A DNA stretch of 64,000 nucleotides, taken from Corythucha ciliata. Its lineage: Eukaryota; Arthropoda; Insecta; Hemiptera; Tingidae. The notes beneath the pieces were generated by a model that saw only the letters and a list, made by a program, of their open reading frames with translations, had not been told where the DNA came from and did not search any database. The stretch covers positions 42,327,253 through 42,391,252 of the forward strand of contig CM075939.1 of the NCBI GenBank assembly GCA_038030265.1, read 5' to 3'. This document shows, piece by piece, positions 1 to 10,890 of this stretch. The position numbers and the translations under genes are program-made. The first letter of the stretch is position 1; each line of letters opens with the position of its first letter.

Positions 1-1126
1 GATTTTGTTTTGGCCTGTTCCTGATCTTAATAGGAATATTGAATTCTTTTGGGCTGATCCTAGGCGTTTATTGGCGCTACATTGGCGGAAAATGTCGACG
101 GGATGCGGATGAAATATTTTTGCTCCACGTTCACGAAGGCTGGTATTTTTTGTTTTTAAATGAAAACTAATATAAATTTACAGCGTGGGTGGTAAGTCCA
201 TAGATCATTATTGCAACGTTGCCACTTCTTGCTAACAAGTTTTTAAGGATCTCCCCCCCCCCCCCCATTCAAACCATCGGAAGTAATTTCCATCATTTAC
301 ACGGAACTTGTTTCTGAGCTCGAGACAAAACCCCGTCACTATTTTCGTGTGACCGCAGGAATGAGTAAAAAGGTACAATTACGCGAGCTGTCAAATAAAA
401 TAAGGATCTCTCCCTTCCCCACACAATCGTAGATGCAATGAAAAAAAAAAGTAACGATGCGGGGGGAGGAGGGGCTCCCGGAGGTTTCCACCTCGGCTCC
501 TGCTGGCTTAGTATTTTTCTCTCCGGCCCCAGGTGAACTCAGGTGGAAAGTAGCAGGGCGTTGAATCTGTTTTAGAAGGTTGATTCCAAAACATGGCGGG
601 CTTAATTAGTTTTTTCTTTTTTGTGTTAACTCAATGACTCGGTTCAGAATTTCTAGTGTGACTCACTGTTGAAGGACTGGACTAAAAAGGTGAGCGTGAG
701 TGTAATTTTTTTGTGTTCTTTTATTACTAAACATAAGCTATCCCTCTCTCTCTCTACAGAATTTTAAATGCAACTTAGTCAAACGAAATCAATTTTTGTC
801 GCCTAAAATGATCAATCAGTGAGTGAACCAAAACCAGAACAAATAACAAATGAAATTCATGTCCCTGCAATATTAACATACTAACCCACTTAACGAAGAA
901 TGTGACCTGTAAGTCGCCAGTAACGTGTAAGTTTTTGAAAAGAAAGGACGTCACCTTGCCCCCCCTCCACCATCCTAGAGTAGAAACCTTATCTTTTCTT
1001 GAGTATTTTTGTGAAAAAAATCTTCCTTCGTAATAGGTCAAATGGTCATCCCTCCCTCGGATTTACTCATCACACAAGACCGAATGAAGTAATGGCCAAA
1101 AGCAGGCCTCCGCCGCCGCCGCCGCT
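1..1126. other. Unique upstream DNA, no gene seen
   Basis: I find no convincing exon here. The stretch holds a C homopolymer near 250-266 and several A/T runs. A CCG trinucleotide run at about 1109-1125 ends just before the first ATG of the clarin-like gene and probably lies in its 5' untranslated region. The proximal promoter should be in this interval, but I see no TATA box I would defend. Confidence 0.4.
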
Positions 1127-3568
1127 ATGACTTCAAGGAGTCGGTGTAAAGCGTTCGTTCAACGATTTTACGACTCGCGCCTAGCGACTGGACATGGATC
1201 GTCGGCCTATTCGAATGCCAGCGGCGTCATGAACCTATATAAAAATGGAATGATTTTTGCCACCTTTCTCGGGTCGTGCCTCTGTATTGGACTGTTGGCC
1301 GCATCGCTTGGAACGCGCTATTGGATAGTGTCGTCGGCCTCGATTCAAAACAGGCCCGAGTCCGATGGGAAAATATTTTTCGGCCTGTTTCGCGGCGAGA
1401 AACGGCTCAATTTCGGTATCGGCTGGCGAACGTACGAGATTAGCGGTGAGTGTCGTTAAACTTTTGACTTGAGAGGTTTGATTACCGGGAAGGGGCTGTA
1501 ACCCCATGAGTGATGCTGGTGATTTCGATGTGTGTGAATGAAAGAAGACCTAAAATAGGAAATATCTTAGAGGTAGTGTTTTCAATATTACTTCACGAAT
1601 TATCGAGCAGCCTACATTAAAGGGCCTCTTAGGAAACAATGGAAGGGCCCAAAATGCCTTCAAGGGCAACTCAATAATGAGTGAAGGCATTTTTATAGTA
1701 TTACCCTTAAATTAGAGACATTTTTCGCTTTAGAACTGACAATGAGATAACTTGAGATAGAAACAAAAACACAAACAGACCTCCGTAAAACGATTTTCAC
1801 CTTCCGAAAAATACCGTGTCAGAGAACGCCATAATAGGCTTCTGAAATACGCTGTTATTCGCACCCAAAACACAGGGATCAGAAGCAGCAATGGCAAACA
1901 ATGAAACAAATACATATATTTATCAATAATCCACACAGTCAACAATCAGGGGAAAATCATTTTAGAGACTTGGAGTTTTTCCCCTGACAAACAAATTAAA
2001 AAAGTGGGAATAACGGTTGGTCCTTTTCCTCAAGTTCCTCTCCACAGTTCCGCATTTTTTTTTTTCTCACATATTGCACCATTCCATAAGGTTTACGTAT
2101 TGATCTAGTTCCTATAACGCGGCTGTCATTTTCGTTCTCGATATCCCACGACTCTTTCAATCGTCAAAACGTCACTTTCCCTTCTCTCGAAGCAAACATG
2201 AAATTCGAAACAACAATTATTATCCCTACGGGTACTATTACACAACCAGGAATCATTTAAAGTGCTTCTCGTAGTGACGTTCCAACGCATTCCACGATAA
2301 AAATTAATTCAAAAACAAATTCAACAACACTCCTGAAGAAGGAAGCGTGTCACCTAAATGTCTTTGGCATTTTCCTGAAATTATTTTCACATTGTACCTA
2401 ATTTACTGAGCAAAAATAATAAAATTCTAATCGGACAAAACTCGGGATACAGTCTTGTCACGGTTTATAATTTTTCTGTTCACGTTCGGATGGATCTCTC
2501 AACGAAGAAACCGTTAATATATCGCATTAAGATCCCTTGTTATGCCCTACTTTATAAGCAAGTGGAAAATACGTTTTAACGCGTATGCTTCTTTTAAATG
2601 CACCTGCTGGAAACGGATTCAAAACTTGGAGAAATGAAGTGAAATTACGAAAGGATCAACAAGAACAACACAAAGAGGTTTACTTCCTTTTTCACTGCCC
2701 CCTTCTTTAGAAAGCGTTTAATATTTTTAGTGTAAAAAAAAAAGAATAGGAGAAATTCGAAAAAAATTAAAGGTAGACAAAAACAGAGTTATTAAGAGGC
2801 TAAGAGAGCGTCTAATTTTTGTCGTCTCGGCTTTTAGAAAGTTTCAAGGCTCGCGCGAGCATAAAAACAGGATGTCACATAATTATTTATGGAATGCTAA
2901 ACACCAATAATGAATCTTACAGCTAATTTTTTTTTTTTTTTCGTTTGTTTTTTCTAGTGCCTCAAGAGATGTCTGATATGTCAACCTATTCCTATTGGTT
3001 GGGCACAGTGTCATGCATGATAGTCGCAATCATTTTCTGCGCAGCCGCCGCCGTTTTAGCGGTCGTTAACAGCGCGACAACGCCCATTTGGACACTGACG
3101 GGAATACCTGGGCTGTACCTTTGGAATATATCGGGAGGTGAGTAGTACGCACAGTTGCACACACACCCACAAAAAAAAAAGACGCGGTGGACAACATTCT
3201 CTTTCCCTCCGGTGTAGTGGTATTTCAATCGGGAGCCATCGCTCTCTGGGCAACTCTCTTCAACCAGAAACTCTGGTACAATGTCATGAACACCACCGAC
3301 CGGAAAGTGCCGTGGACAACAGAGGGCAAGGCCTCGCTCGGTCTTTCATTCTGGTAACCATCGTCACCTTGGAATCATTTTTTTAAATCAGAAAGTTTCT
3401 TGTATTAACACTAATCGCTTTTTAAACAGGTTGGTCGTCGCGTCTTTGAGCGTACAAATAGTGAACGTCGTATTTATTTATTTGGCTACGAGTGAATCGC
3501 GTGAAAAGAAAAAGGCTACGAAGCCGGTTATCGAAGAAAAGACCAACGGTGCAATCATGTTGTACTAA
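1127..3568 (+). CDS. Clarin-like tetraspan membrane protein, four exons
   Basis: The coding exons are 1127-1445, 2958-3137, 3218-3353 and 3430-3568 (TAA). All introns are GT-AG and the phases fit, giving 257 residues. Four hydrophobic segments sit at about residues 42-62, 120-143, 158-180 and 208-230. The clarin signature is visible: SLGTRYWIV after helix 1, GLFRGEKRLNFGIG in the first loop, PIWTLTGIPGLYLWNISG leading into helix 3, a tryptophan at the start of helix 4, and a short charged tail ending in MLY, much like the LMY end of vertebrate clarins. A sequon, N190-T-T, lies in the second extracellular loop. A second in-frame ATG at 1229 would give 223 residues, closer to the usual clarin length (about 230), and may be the true start. 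Clarins are claudin-superfamily membrane proteins tied to mechanosensory cell and synapse organisation. That role is inferred from the family. Confidence 0.85.
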
Positions 3569-4728
3569 GTTAACAACATGCAAAACTAATGTAAATTTGT
3601 ATTTAAATAATTTAAGAATGAATTTATTTTACGTTTTCTAACAAACAACCCAAAAAATATTCGCGGCTTTTCTTCTGCCCCATACACTGAAGCATTGCAA
3701 TTTAGTTAATTGGGCAAGAACTCTGACGACGGAAGACTTACAACGTAAGCTCCTACGGCTACGACCTTTTGCATATTTTACTAACCCTCGTAGTTTAAGC
3801 GCTTCTACTAACAATTTAAAGTAACTGTTGATCAGCCAAGTGTCTGTCTGATGTACGGTGACTGTATTGTTGGATTCATAGGCTTAACATTCTGTTCTCA
3901 GTAAAGTGTAAGGTTCGGGACGGCCGGTTTCCGTAGGAGGAGTACCGAGGGTAAATTTTACAGCTTTCAAACTGTGGATATAACTGCCAGTTCTTGACCT
4001 GAAAATTCAAGTTCTAGAGTTCACAACTTTCAAGGAGAAACAGGCTGAATTCCGAGTTTCTTGTACCTTCGTAGTAGTAAATAAGGCAGTGACTATAGGA
4101 TTTAATCATCAGGTCTCTGGTCTTGAGATCCCAATTTCAGGGGCCAAATTTGATAAGTTTTCTGGTTCAATGGCTAGATACTGGCCTGAAATAGCATATT
4201 TTAGGTCTGAGAAACACAAATTGTTAACTAATTCAATAGTGAACCGAGTGCCTGATGAAAAACGGTTCGTCTCTGCGCCGCGGGCAGGGTCAGTTTGAAC
4301 GGCTGACGGCGTCTCGAAGGTGCGAGGCGTGATTTTGCGTTTACAGCGCCTGCTATTGAGTGAAATTGTCACTTTTTGGTCAGAATATTCAAAAATGTTA
4401 CATCACAATTCCCCGGCAGGATAAGTCGAATTTCTAATGGCTGGCGACCAATACGCCAGGGGAGTAAAATTTCAAGTTTGGCACCGAAAGGACCACTATC
4501 TGGGGGATCCTTGGGACCACTTGGGGGGGGGGGGGGTACCTTTGGGAAAAATCGCCAATTCATAGCTAAAATTGAGAAAACGCCCCCTCATTCGAAATCG
4601 TTCCATCTCCCCCAAAAAGGTATCCACTATCCAGCCCCAAAACTTGTAATTTCACACGATAAACTAGCCATTCAGCTGCGTGACAGTGATCATTCGCAAA
4701 CGCCCTCCACACCACTACCACCAGCCGC
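3569..4728. other. Intergenic DNA after clarin-like gene
   Basis: This holds the 3' flank of the clarin-like gene. No AATAAA lies close to the stop, only AT-rich sequence to about 3650. From about 4080 it is low-grade degenerate sequence with a G run near 4526-4538. I see no gene. Short open frames here show neither codon bias nor domains. Confidence 0.35.
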
Positions 4729-4838
4729 CCTATTCTGTAACTCTTAACGCGTGCGTTAGCGAAATTTCGCAGCTGATTACTTTCAATTATTCACCTTGTT
4801 TATTTCGCTAACGCACGCGTTATGAGTTACAGAATAGG
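4729..4838. mobile_element. Small palindromic foldback/MITE-like element
   Basis: There are two 37-nt arms, 4729-4765 and 4802-4838, inverted with a single mismatch around a 36-nt loop. The outer ends read CCTATTCTGTAACTC, and related ends (CCTATTCTCTAACTC) bound the palindrome at 22301-22440. The shared ends make a mobile family more likely than a lone hairpin. It has no coding capacity. Confidence 0.65.
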
Positions 4839-5039
4839 AGGACTGGAGCATGAAAAGAGCTAAATTAGCTGTAAAACTGTTGATTCTTTGATTGAGCACG
4901 AAAATTGGATTTTCCAGTTCGAAAATGACCAACTGGTCATAATGCTCACAAAACTTGAAACGTGATCCGATCCATCAGCCAGATATTGCATCTTTAGAAA
5001 GACTCAGGACATGCTGCAACTAGAAGGCACCGTACAGGT

Positions 5040-5730
5040 ATTTTTAGAGCGTGAATAGACTGTCGAGCCATTCTGTAGCGCAAGACCTAGCACGACGAAG
5101 TCGAGGTTTTACAGGAACGATTGGGGGAAGGGGCGAGTCGATGATTTGGTAAGCCAGAGAGGCCTCTGTTTCTTGGCGGTTCATTCTACCATTTTGGGAC
5201 GCGAATAGTCAGTGTAGCCGTGTTTTTGGGCGCCAATCAATAGTCCGTCTAGGCCAGGCGCAAATGACCACTTGGGCCATTTTTGGCAGGTTTATGGTCG
5301 ATTTAAAGTGTCATTTTGAAGTGCAGGAACAATCTGTTCTGATATTTTAAAGGGCAAGTACCATAAGTTTAGCCAATTTTATGTTGCGTAGAGTCAGTTT
5401 GGCTATTATTTAGGAAGAATAATAACCTGTTGTGTGTTTTTAGCTCTCAAATAGTCATGTTTTAGCCATTTTGGGGGACGAAACTAGTCATTTCAGCCGT
5501 TTTTAGCTAGCAAATAGTCTGTCAAGCTAATGCCGTCAATTAATAGCAATTTTGGCGCCCGAATGGCCAGTTTGGCCATTTTTGGCACGCGAACGGTCGA
5601 TTTAGCCATGTTCATGGCGGGGATCATGATCTGTTAAAGGATTTTCAGGGCTGCGCGAATCGTCACATTAAATATTTTTAGGGCGCGTGAAGTCATTTCC
5701 AAAGTAGGAATAAAGTTTAAATTCACGGCT
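5040..5730 (+). repeat. R2 ~30-bp degenerate tandem repeat tract
   Basis: The core TTTTTAGGGCGCGAATAGTC, followed by a GTTTGGCCA-like segment, recurs about every 30 bp with heavy divergence. The short open frames here are not genes. Confidence 0.65.
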
Positions 5731-5734
5731 AAAA

Positions 5735-6500
5735 TTGAGAAAACGCCAACCCATAGCCTCTGCATGATGTTTTGAGTCTAAAACTGAGAAAAAGTGCTAA
5801 TTCGTTACTAAAATTGAAACAAAATTTACCAATGCGGGTCTGAAATTTAAAATAAAGGTAATTCACGGCTAATACTGAGAAAATCATTAATTAGCGCGGC
5901 TAAAATTGAGAAAACCCTTAAATTTTAGTTCAATTTCGCTGGTAAAAATATAGATAACGCCAATTTGTGGCAAAAATTTAAAAAAATCGCTAATTCATTG
6001 GATGAAAACGGTAATAAAGTGATAATATTCCTTTAAAATTGAGAAAGTGCTAAACCCCTGCTAAAATAGAGAAAATACGCCAATTTTCGCTTCCGGAAAG
6101 CAACTTATTCGTGGTAATGAGGGGCTAAAATTTAAAAACCACGGCTAATTTGCGGATCATTTTGCAAGATCACTATTAGTGCGCCTAAAATTAAAAGAAA
6201 CGCTACTTCTCGGCTCAAATTGAGAAAAAGTGCTTATTCACGCCTAAAATTTAAGAAAATCACTAATTCACGGCTAAAATATAGAACACATTCAATTTGC
6301 ATCTAGTATCGGAAATACGACAATTCGAGGCTCCTGAAGGCAATTTATTTGAGGAAAAATTATGACGCCATAATTTGATGATCATGGCGATAGGTGAAAA
6401 GGCCCGCTAATTCACAGCTAAAACTGGGGAAAAGCGCTAATTCACAGCTGAACACTAATTTGCAAATAATTTTGATGAGCGGCTAAAATTACCATTCAGT
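5735..6500 (+). repeat. R1 ~30-bp degenerate tandem repeat tract
   Basis: The core CTAATTCGCGGCTAAAATTG, followed by AGAAAAACG, recurs about every 30 bp. Units differ by substitutions and small indels. This is the commonest repeat in the window. The tract follows the R2 tract directly. Confidence 0.75.
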
Positions 6501-6605
6501 ACACTACACAAGTGTAGTGCAGCGTCCCCTCAAAAAACATATGTTTCAATTCAGACCATCGCTCAAACCCCCATTTCGTGGACTTGGCGACCATTTCTTA
6601 TTCCA

Positions 6606-6747
6606 TAAAGGCTCGTTCACAAGCTCTATGCATGCGTTGTGTGGAGTCTATGCAACCAAACAAATTTATTCCCTCGAAAAATGAAGCATTTCGATAGGTT
6701 GCATAGACTCCACACAACACAAACATAGAGCTTGTGAACGGGCCTTA
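6606..6747. mobile_element. Foldback/MITE-like palindrome
   Basis: Inverted arms of about 51 nt, 6606-6657 and 6697-6747, match with only a few differences around a ~39-nt AT-rich loop. The arms share GTTCACAAGCTCTATG and GTTGTGTGGAGTCTATGCAA. It is non-coding and most simply read as a small foldback transposon. Confidence 0.6.
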
Positions 6748-6900
6748 AAAGAAAATTTCACGGGATTCTTGCTCGGGTAGATATCCAACTTTGCTGTATC
6801 GTGAAGTGTTGCGTCGAGGGGGGGGGGTGAATATTTGCGCCATGCAGACTTGTGGTGGAAGGGGAAATGCCCGTCCCTGCACCTTTCCTAAGGCCTTGAG

Positions 6901-9163
6901 CAGAGGTGGCCAACCCAGGGTCCGCGAGCCAAGAAGTGGCCCGCTGAGCCTATCACAATGGCCCGCCCGTGGCCTGCAGTGGTAAATTATCAGTTTTTAA
7001 TGTTGGATTTTGGCGCCCCTCGGATTTTTGAGCAAATAGAAAACGCTACAATACACGCCTCCTCGTGGGCGGCTAATCCCCCACCAAGTGCCCACTAAAT
7101 CCAGATTAAAATTGAAAATAACGCTGATTTGGGGGTGAAATTAAGATAAATGGCTGATTCACAGCTGAAATTATTGAGAAAAATAATTGATTCACTCAAA
7201 GAAGTGAGAATAAGTGCTATAAGAAAAATACATAGCTAATCCGCGAGGTAAAACGTTGCTTCACTGCTAAAATTTGTAAAAAGCTCTAAAATCGCGGATA
7301 AATTGAAAAAAACAAAAACAGAAATAATCGTTTAAAATAACGAAAAACTCTAATTCACGTTTGAGAAAAAGCGCTAACTCACGGCTAAAGTTACGAAAAC
7401 ATGAATTCTCGGCTTATTCAGATCGCAAGTTCGTGGCTCAATCTGAAAAAAATGTTAATTCATGGCTAAAAGTGGGAAAAAACTCTAATTAGCGGGGAAA
7501 ATTAAGAAAAAGTACTAATTCACGGATAAATTTGGGGAAAATCGCTCTTAAGCGGCTAAAATCACGTATTCTCGGCTAAAGTGAAGAATAAGTTGTCCAA
7601 AAAAAAAAGCGCTACATAGGGGCTTGAAGTATGGAAACGATAATTTTCAGCTTCTTAAGGCAAGCTCGTGGCAAAAACTTCGAAAAAACGCTGATACATA
7701 ACTAAAAATGAAACAAATCGCTAATTGGCAGCTAAAAGTAAGAAAAGTTTCTAATTCATGGATGAAATTGAGACAAACCGCTAATTAGCGGCTGAAATGA
7801 GGAAAAACACGAGTTCACTGCAAAATTCAGATAAATCGCTGATTCACGGCTAAAATGGATAAAAATTGCTAATTCATCGATAAAATTGATAAGAAGTGCT
7901 GAAGTGAGGAAAACGCCAATTCGCTGATTAAATGGGGAAAACGTCAATTCCCGGCTTCTGAAGAGAACTTCGTGCCAGAAAGTTGAAATAATCGCAAATC
8001 CACGGCCAAACTTCAGAAAAATCGTTAGGTAATTCGCGACGAAAATTGGGGGAACTTTAATTCGTTGATGAGATGTAGGAAAATCAATAATTAGTGGCTA
8101 AAATGAGGAAAAACGCTAATTCACGGCTAAAATCAAGCAAAATTGGTAATTGGGGGGGTTTATTTGAGAAAATTTGCAAATTCACAGAAAATTGAGAAGA
8201 AAGGAAAAGCACGAATGCAAAAGTCCGATAAATCGCTAAGATTACAAAAAAAGCAGTAAGTCGCAGCTAAAATTATGAAAAATCGGTAATTCACCGATAA
8301 AATTGAGAAGAAGCGCCACGAATTCGTGGTTAAAATGGAGAAAACACTCATTGGGGCTTCTGAAGGTAACTTTGTGGCTGGAAGTGAACAAATTCGCTCA
8401 TCCTCGACAAAATGAGGATAATGCGCTAATTCGCGGATAAAATTCAGAAAAAAAACGTTAATTCGCAGCGAAAATTGGGAAATCTCGCAAGGCTCGCTAT
8501 GAGGCTAAAATTAGGTGAAACGCTAATTCACGAAGTCAAGAAAAATGAAATGAGGAATTAAATTGAGAGCATTTGATATTTCACAGAAATAAATTGAGTA
8601 AATGGCAAGTCGCGGTTTCCGGAGGCAACTTCGTGGCTAAAATTAGAAAATATAGCGCTAATTCACGGGTAGAATCGCTCATTAGCGGCTCAAATCGGGG
8701 AAAACACAAATTCATTGCAAGATAAATCGCTAATTCACGGCTGAAATGGAAATAAATCGCTAATTCGCGGCTAAAACGGCGACAAATAGATAATTCGCGG
8801 CTAAAATGGGAGACAAATCGCTAATTCACCGATGAAATTGAGATGAAGTGATGGAAGTGTGCAACTTCACGGAGGCGTTGGTGAAAGATTCACCCGGGGG
8901 CGCTAAATGTCTAAGGCCGGCACTGCAATGAGCTGCCGCAGGGCACATTTTTTGTGCAAATGGAAAACGCTATTATACTGTGGTTAACTTTATGTGGTTG
9001 TAGTTATTGAACATTTCCCAAGTGCATTTTATACAGAGCGTCACGGCCTTTTGCTAAGATGAAAGTGTTGTGCTCGATGGGGGAGGTGGCGAGGATGGGT
9101 GGCCCGCCTGAGTTCTTACAACCAGGTTTATGGCCCACGACCAAAAAAGGTTGGCTGGCCCTG
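6901..9163. mobile_element. Non-autonomous hAT-like element carrying an R1 tract
   Basis: The left end CAGAGGTGGCCAACC at 6901 is inverted relative to the right end GGTTGGCTGGCCCTG finishing at 9163 (11 of 15 positions agree). The flanking 8-mers GCCTTGAG (6893-6900) and GCCTAGAG (9164-9171) differ at one base, as expected for an aged 8-bp hAT target duplication. Subterminal TGGCCCGCC motifs occur near both ends. The interior, about 7090-8850, is almost entirely R1 array with no transposase. A second end-like sequence, GTCTAAGGCCGGCACTG, finishes near 8924 and may mark a nested or older element. Confidence 0.7.
7090..8850 (+). repeat. R1 tandem array inside hAT-like element
   Basis: About 1.7 kb of R1 units (core CTAATTCGCGGCTAAAATTG). 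Spacing between successive CTAATTC starts near 8740-8820 is 30-31 bp. Apparent open frames on the minus strand simply read through the repeat. Confidence 0.75.
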
Positions 9164-9600
9164 GCCTAGAGCTTGCTACGCACTATTGTTATGAGACTGC
9201 AACTTGAAAGTTTACAGGTCGACGATGGAAGGGTCTAGTTTGAGGGACTAAATTACCGTAGTTTACCGTCTCAGAAGACCAAAATTTAAGGTGTAGCTAC
9301 AAAAGTATCACTCTCTGGGAGAAAACACCGTCAGTTTTTGGACAGAAAATCCGGAATAGAGGGCTTCAAACGACTGATTTCCAGCAGAGTTTTAGTTTCT
9401 ATGCAAATTATGTTTCGGATGACCAATAATAGACGATTTCCATTTTCAGAGCCTACAAAAAATCAATGGTGTGTCTGAACGGCCCACCCCTGGATCAAGG
9501 GCTGGCTACGCCTTTCCACCTCCCTGAACAAATTTGCAAAAATGGTAACTTCCGGTATCCATCATACGACAGCGAGAGCCCATCACGAAAATTTGTCAAG
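9164..9600. other. Unassigned spacer with old transposon ends
   Basis: No gene seen. The block at 9484-9512, containing GGATCAAGGGCTGGCTACGC, resembles 34730-34755 (GATCAAGGGCTTGCTACGCC). Both look like right-hand ends of hAT-type elements. Confidence 0.35.
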
Positions 9601-9601
9601 C

Positions 9602-10081
9602 TATTCTACAACAAAAAAGCAAAATGTTTTGACAGCAATAGGCCTGTTCCATGCAAGGTGTTCTGAACATGTTTGGAGCAGAGTTGCCATGGGACCAGCC
9701 AATAAAATGTAATCAACTAATTTTTCCGTTTCATTAATTTTTCCGAACATACGAATGAAATTTACATATTGAAACGAAAAACATATTGCTTTTTTAATTG
9801 CAAATTAGACGACCCTTGTCTTAGGACTTTTCAAGGGATTACTCCCCCCTCACCGCACCACCATAGTCACCCTGCAGTGAATTCGAGGGAGTGGGGAGGC
9901 TGAAAATAAAGAATTAAACTTTATTGAAGCTAAATACTCACCATTTTTTACTTGTTTTGAGTTCCGAGAAAAATCCCTTGAAAAGTCCTAAGACAAGGGT
10001 CGTCTAATTTGCAATTAATTAATTGCTGGGACACATAAAGAAAAAAGATATTGCTTTTTTGTTATAGAATAGGCCCCCCTA
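9602..10081. mobile_element. Palindromic element interrupted by a second foldback
   Basis: The left end near 9602 (CTATTCTACAACAAAAAAGC) is inverted relative to the right end near 10049-10081, which reads outward as CCTATTCTATAACAAAAAAG. These ends belong with the CCTATTCT-type ends at 4729 and 22301. A separate perfect inverted repeat (9794-10018) lies inside and looks like a later insertion. No coding sequence is seen. Confidence 0.45.
9794..10018. mobile_element. Foldback element with perfect 47-nt inverted arms
   Basis: The arms 9794-9840 and 9972-10018 are exact reverse complements over 47 nt, separated by 131 nt. Perfect arm identity suggests recent mobility or arm-to-arm correction. 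The loop holds no gene. Confidence 0.7.
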
Positions 10082-10817
10082 TGACGTTCACCCAGGACCT
10101 ATCCGAGATCAGGGCAGGACAGCTAAAATGCAGGGCATGAGGCATGTCCTACCAAATCAGGACGGATGGCCACCATAGCAAGAGGTTAGCTTTATCATCA
10201 CCACACCACCGACCTGTTAAGTGTGTGGAATTTCTCAAAATATGATTTAATAAACTGAAATATGTCTTGAAGGAAAACACAAGGAAGAATGTTACCTTGA
10301 ATTGAATCTCGACAAACGTGAAAAATGGGCCGCTGTCTTCACCGCCACATTATCCAAACCAAAAGGCAACGTATTGATTGACATCAAAATTTAACTCACC
10401 ACTGCCCCAGCGTCTCGAAATTCCAATTTGATTAGGGGAACAGCCACGCATTTCTTCATTTTTCGCGAAAAATAAACCGCACAATTGAAAAGAGGAAACG
10501 TGCAACAAAATTGTCCAAGAACAAGTCGCAACTACCAGTAGCCCTGTCGGTCCTCTCTACGTCTCATCGCGGGAAGCAACAAGCTTGGTCTGATAAGAAA
10601 GACGAAAGACTGATCCCGTTCTCAACCGCTGACGTCACTTTAAAAAAACGTTTTTTTGGGTGGTGGAAGGGGTAATTTATGCACTGGCCTTCGGTAAAGG
10701 TTAGAAGTTAGAAGTAGAAGATGACAACGCGTTTGTGGGAGTTGTGGTTTTTTTTTTTTTAGAAAAAATCAAGTCGTTCAGTTCAATTTTCTCTGCGAAG
10801 TGATCAGTTTAGGGGTA
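10082..10817. promoter_or_regulatory. Putative 5' flank of the abLIM-like gene
   Basis: Mostly unique DNA just upstream of the proposed first coding exon. A palindromic CRE-type octamer, TGACGTCA, lies at 10630-10637, about 180 bp before the ATG, with an A/T run after it. The same octamer also occurs near 12299 and 18463, where no promoter is expected, so it is weak evidence. No TATA box is evident. Confidence 0.25.
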
Positions 10818-10890
10818 ATGTTTCGCGAATTAGAATCGATGATTTCCGTTCAGAAATACGTGGATTCTTTGCCTGAACAGGCGGATAAAG
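10818..10890 (+). CDS. Proposed first coding exon of the abLIM-like gene
   Basis: A short open exon starts with ATG and encodes 24 codons (MFRELESMISVQKYVDSLPE and four more). It ends in phase 1 at AAAG|GTGAGT. The next LIM exon, at 23846, has a phase-1 acceptor, so the join reads ...ADKG-KTYCQCC. The distance (about 13 kb) makes this an inference. No other ORF in between offers a matching donor that I could find. If it is wrong, translation could begin at 23815 in the same frame. Confidence 0.55.

Noticed and set aside
7756..8351. Open frames across R1/R2/R3 arrays
   Set aside because: They recur wherever the arrays lie, on either strand, with compositions dictated by the repeat unit and no splice sites or domains. 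The same holds for the long frames at 20174-20647 and 27333-27878.
5735..8850. CRISPR-like array of ~30-bp repeats
   Set aside because: Units abut without unique spacers, are highly degenerate, and sit in a eukaryotic genome with spliced genes.
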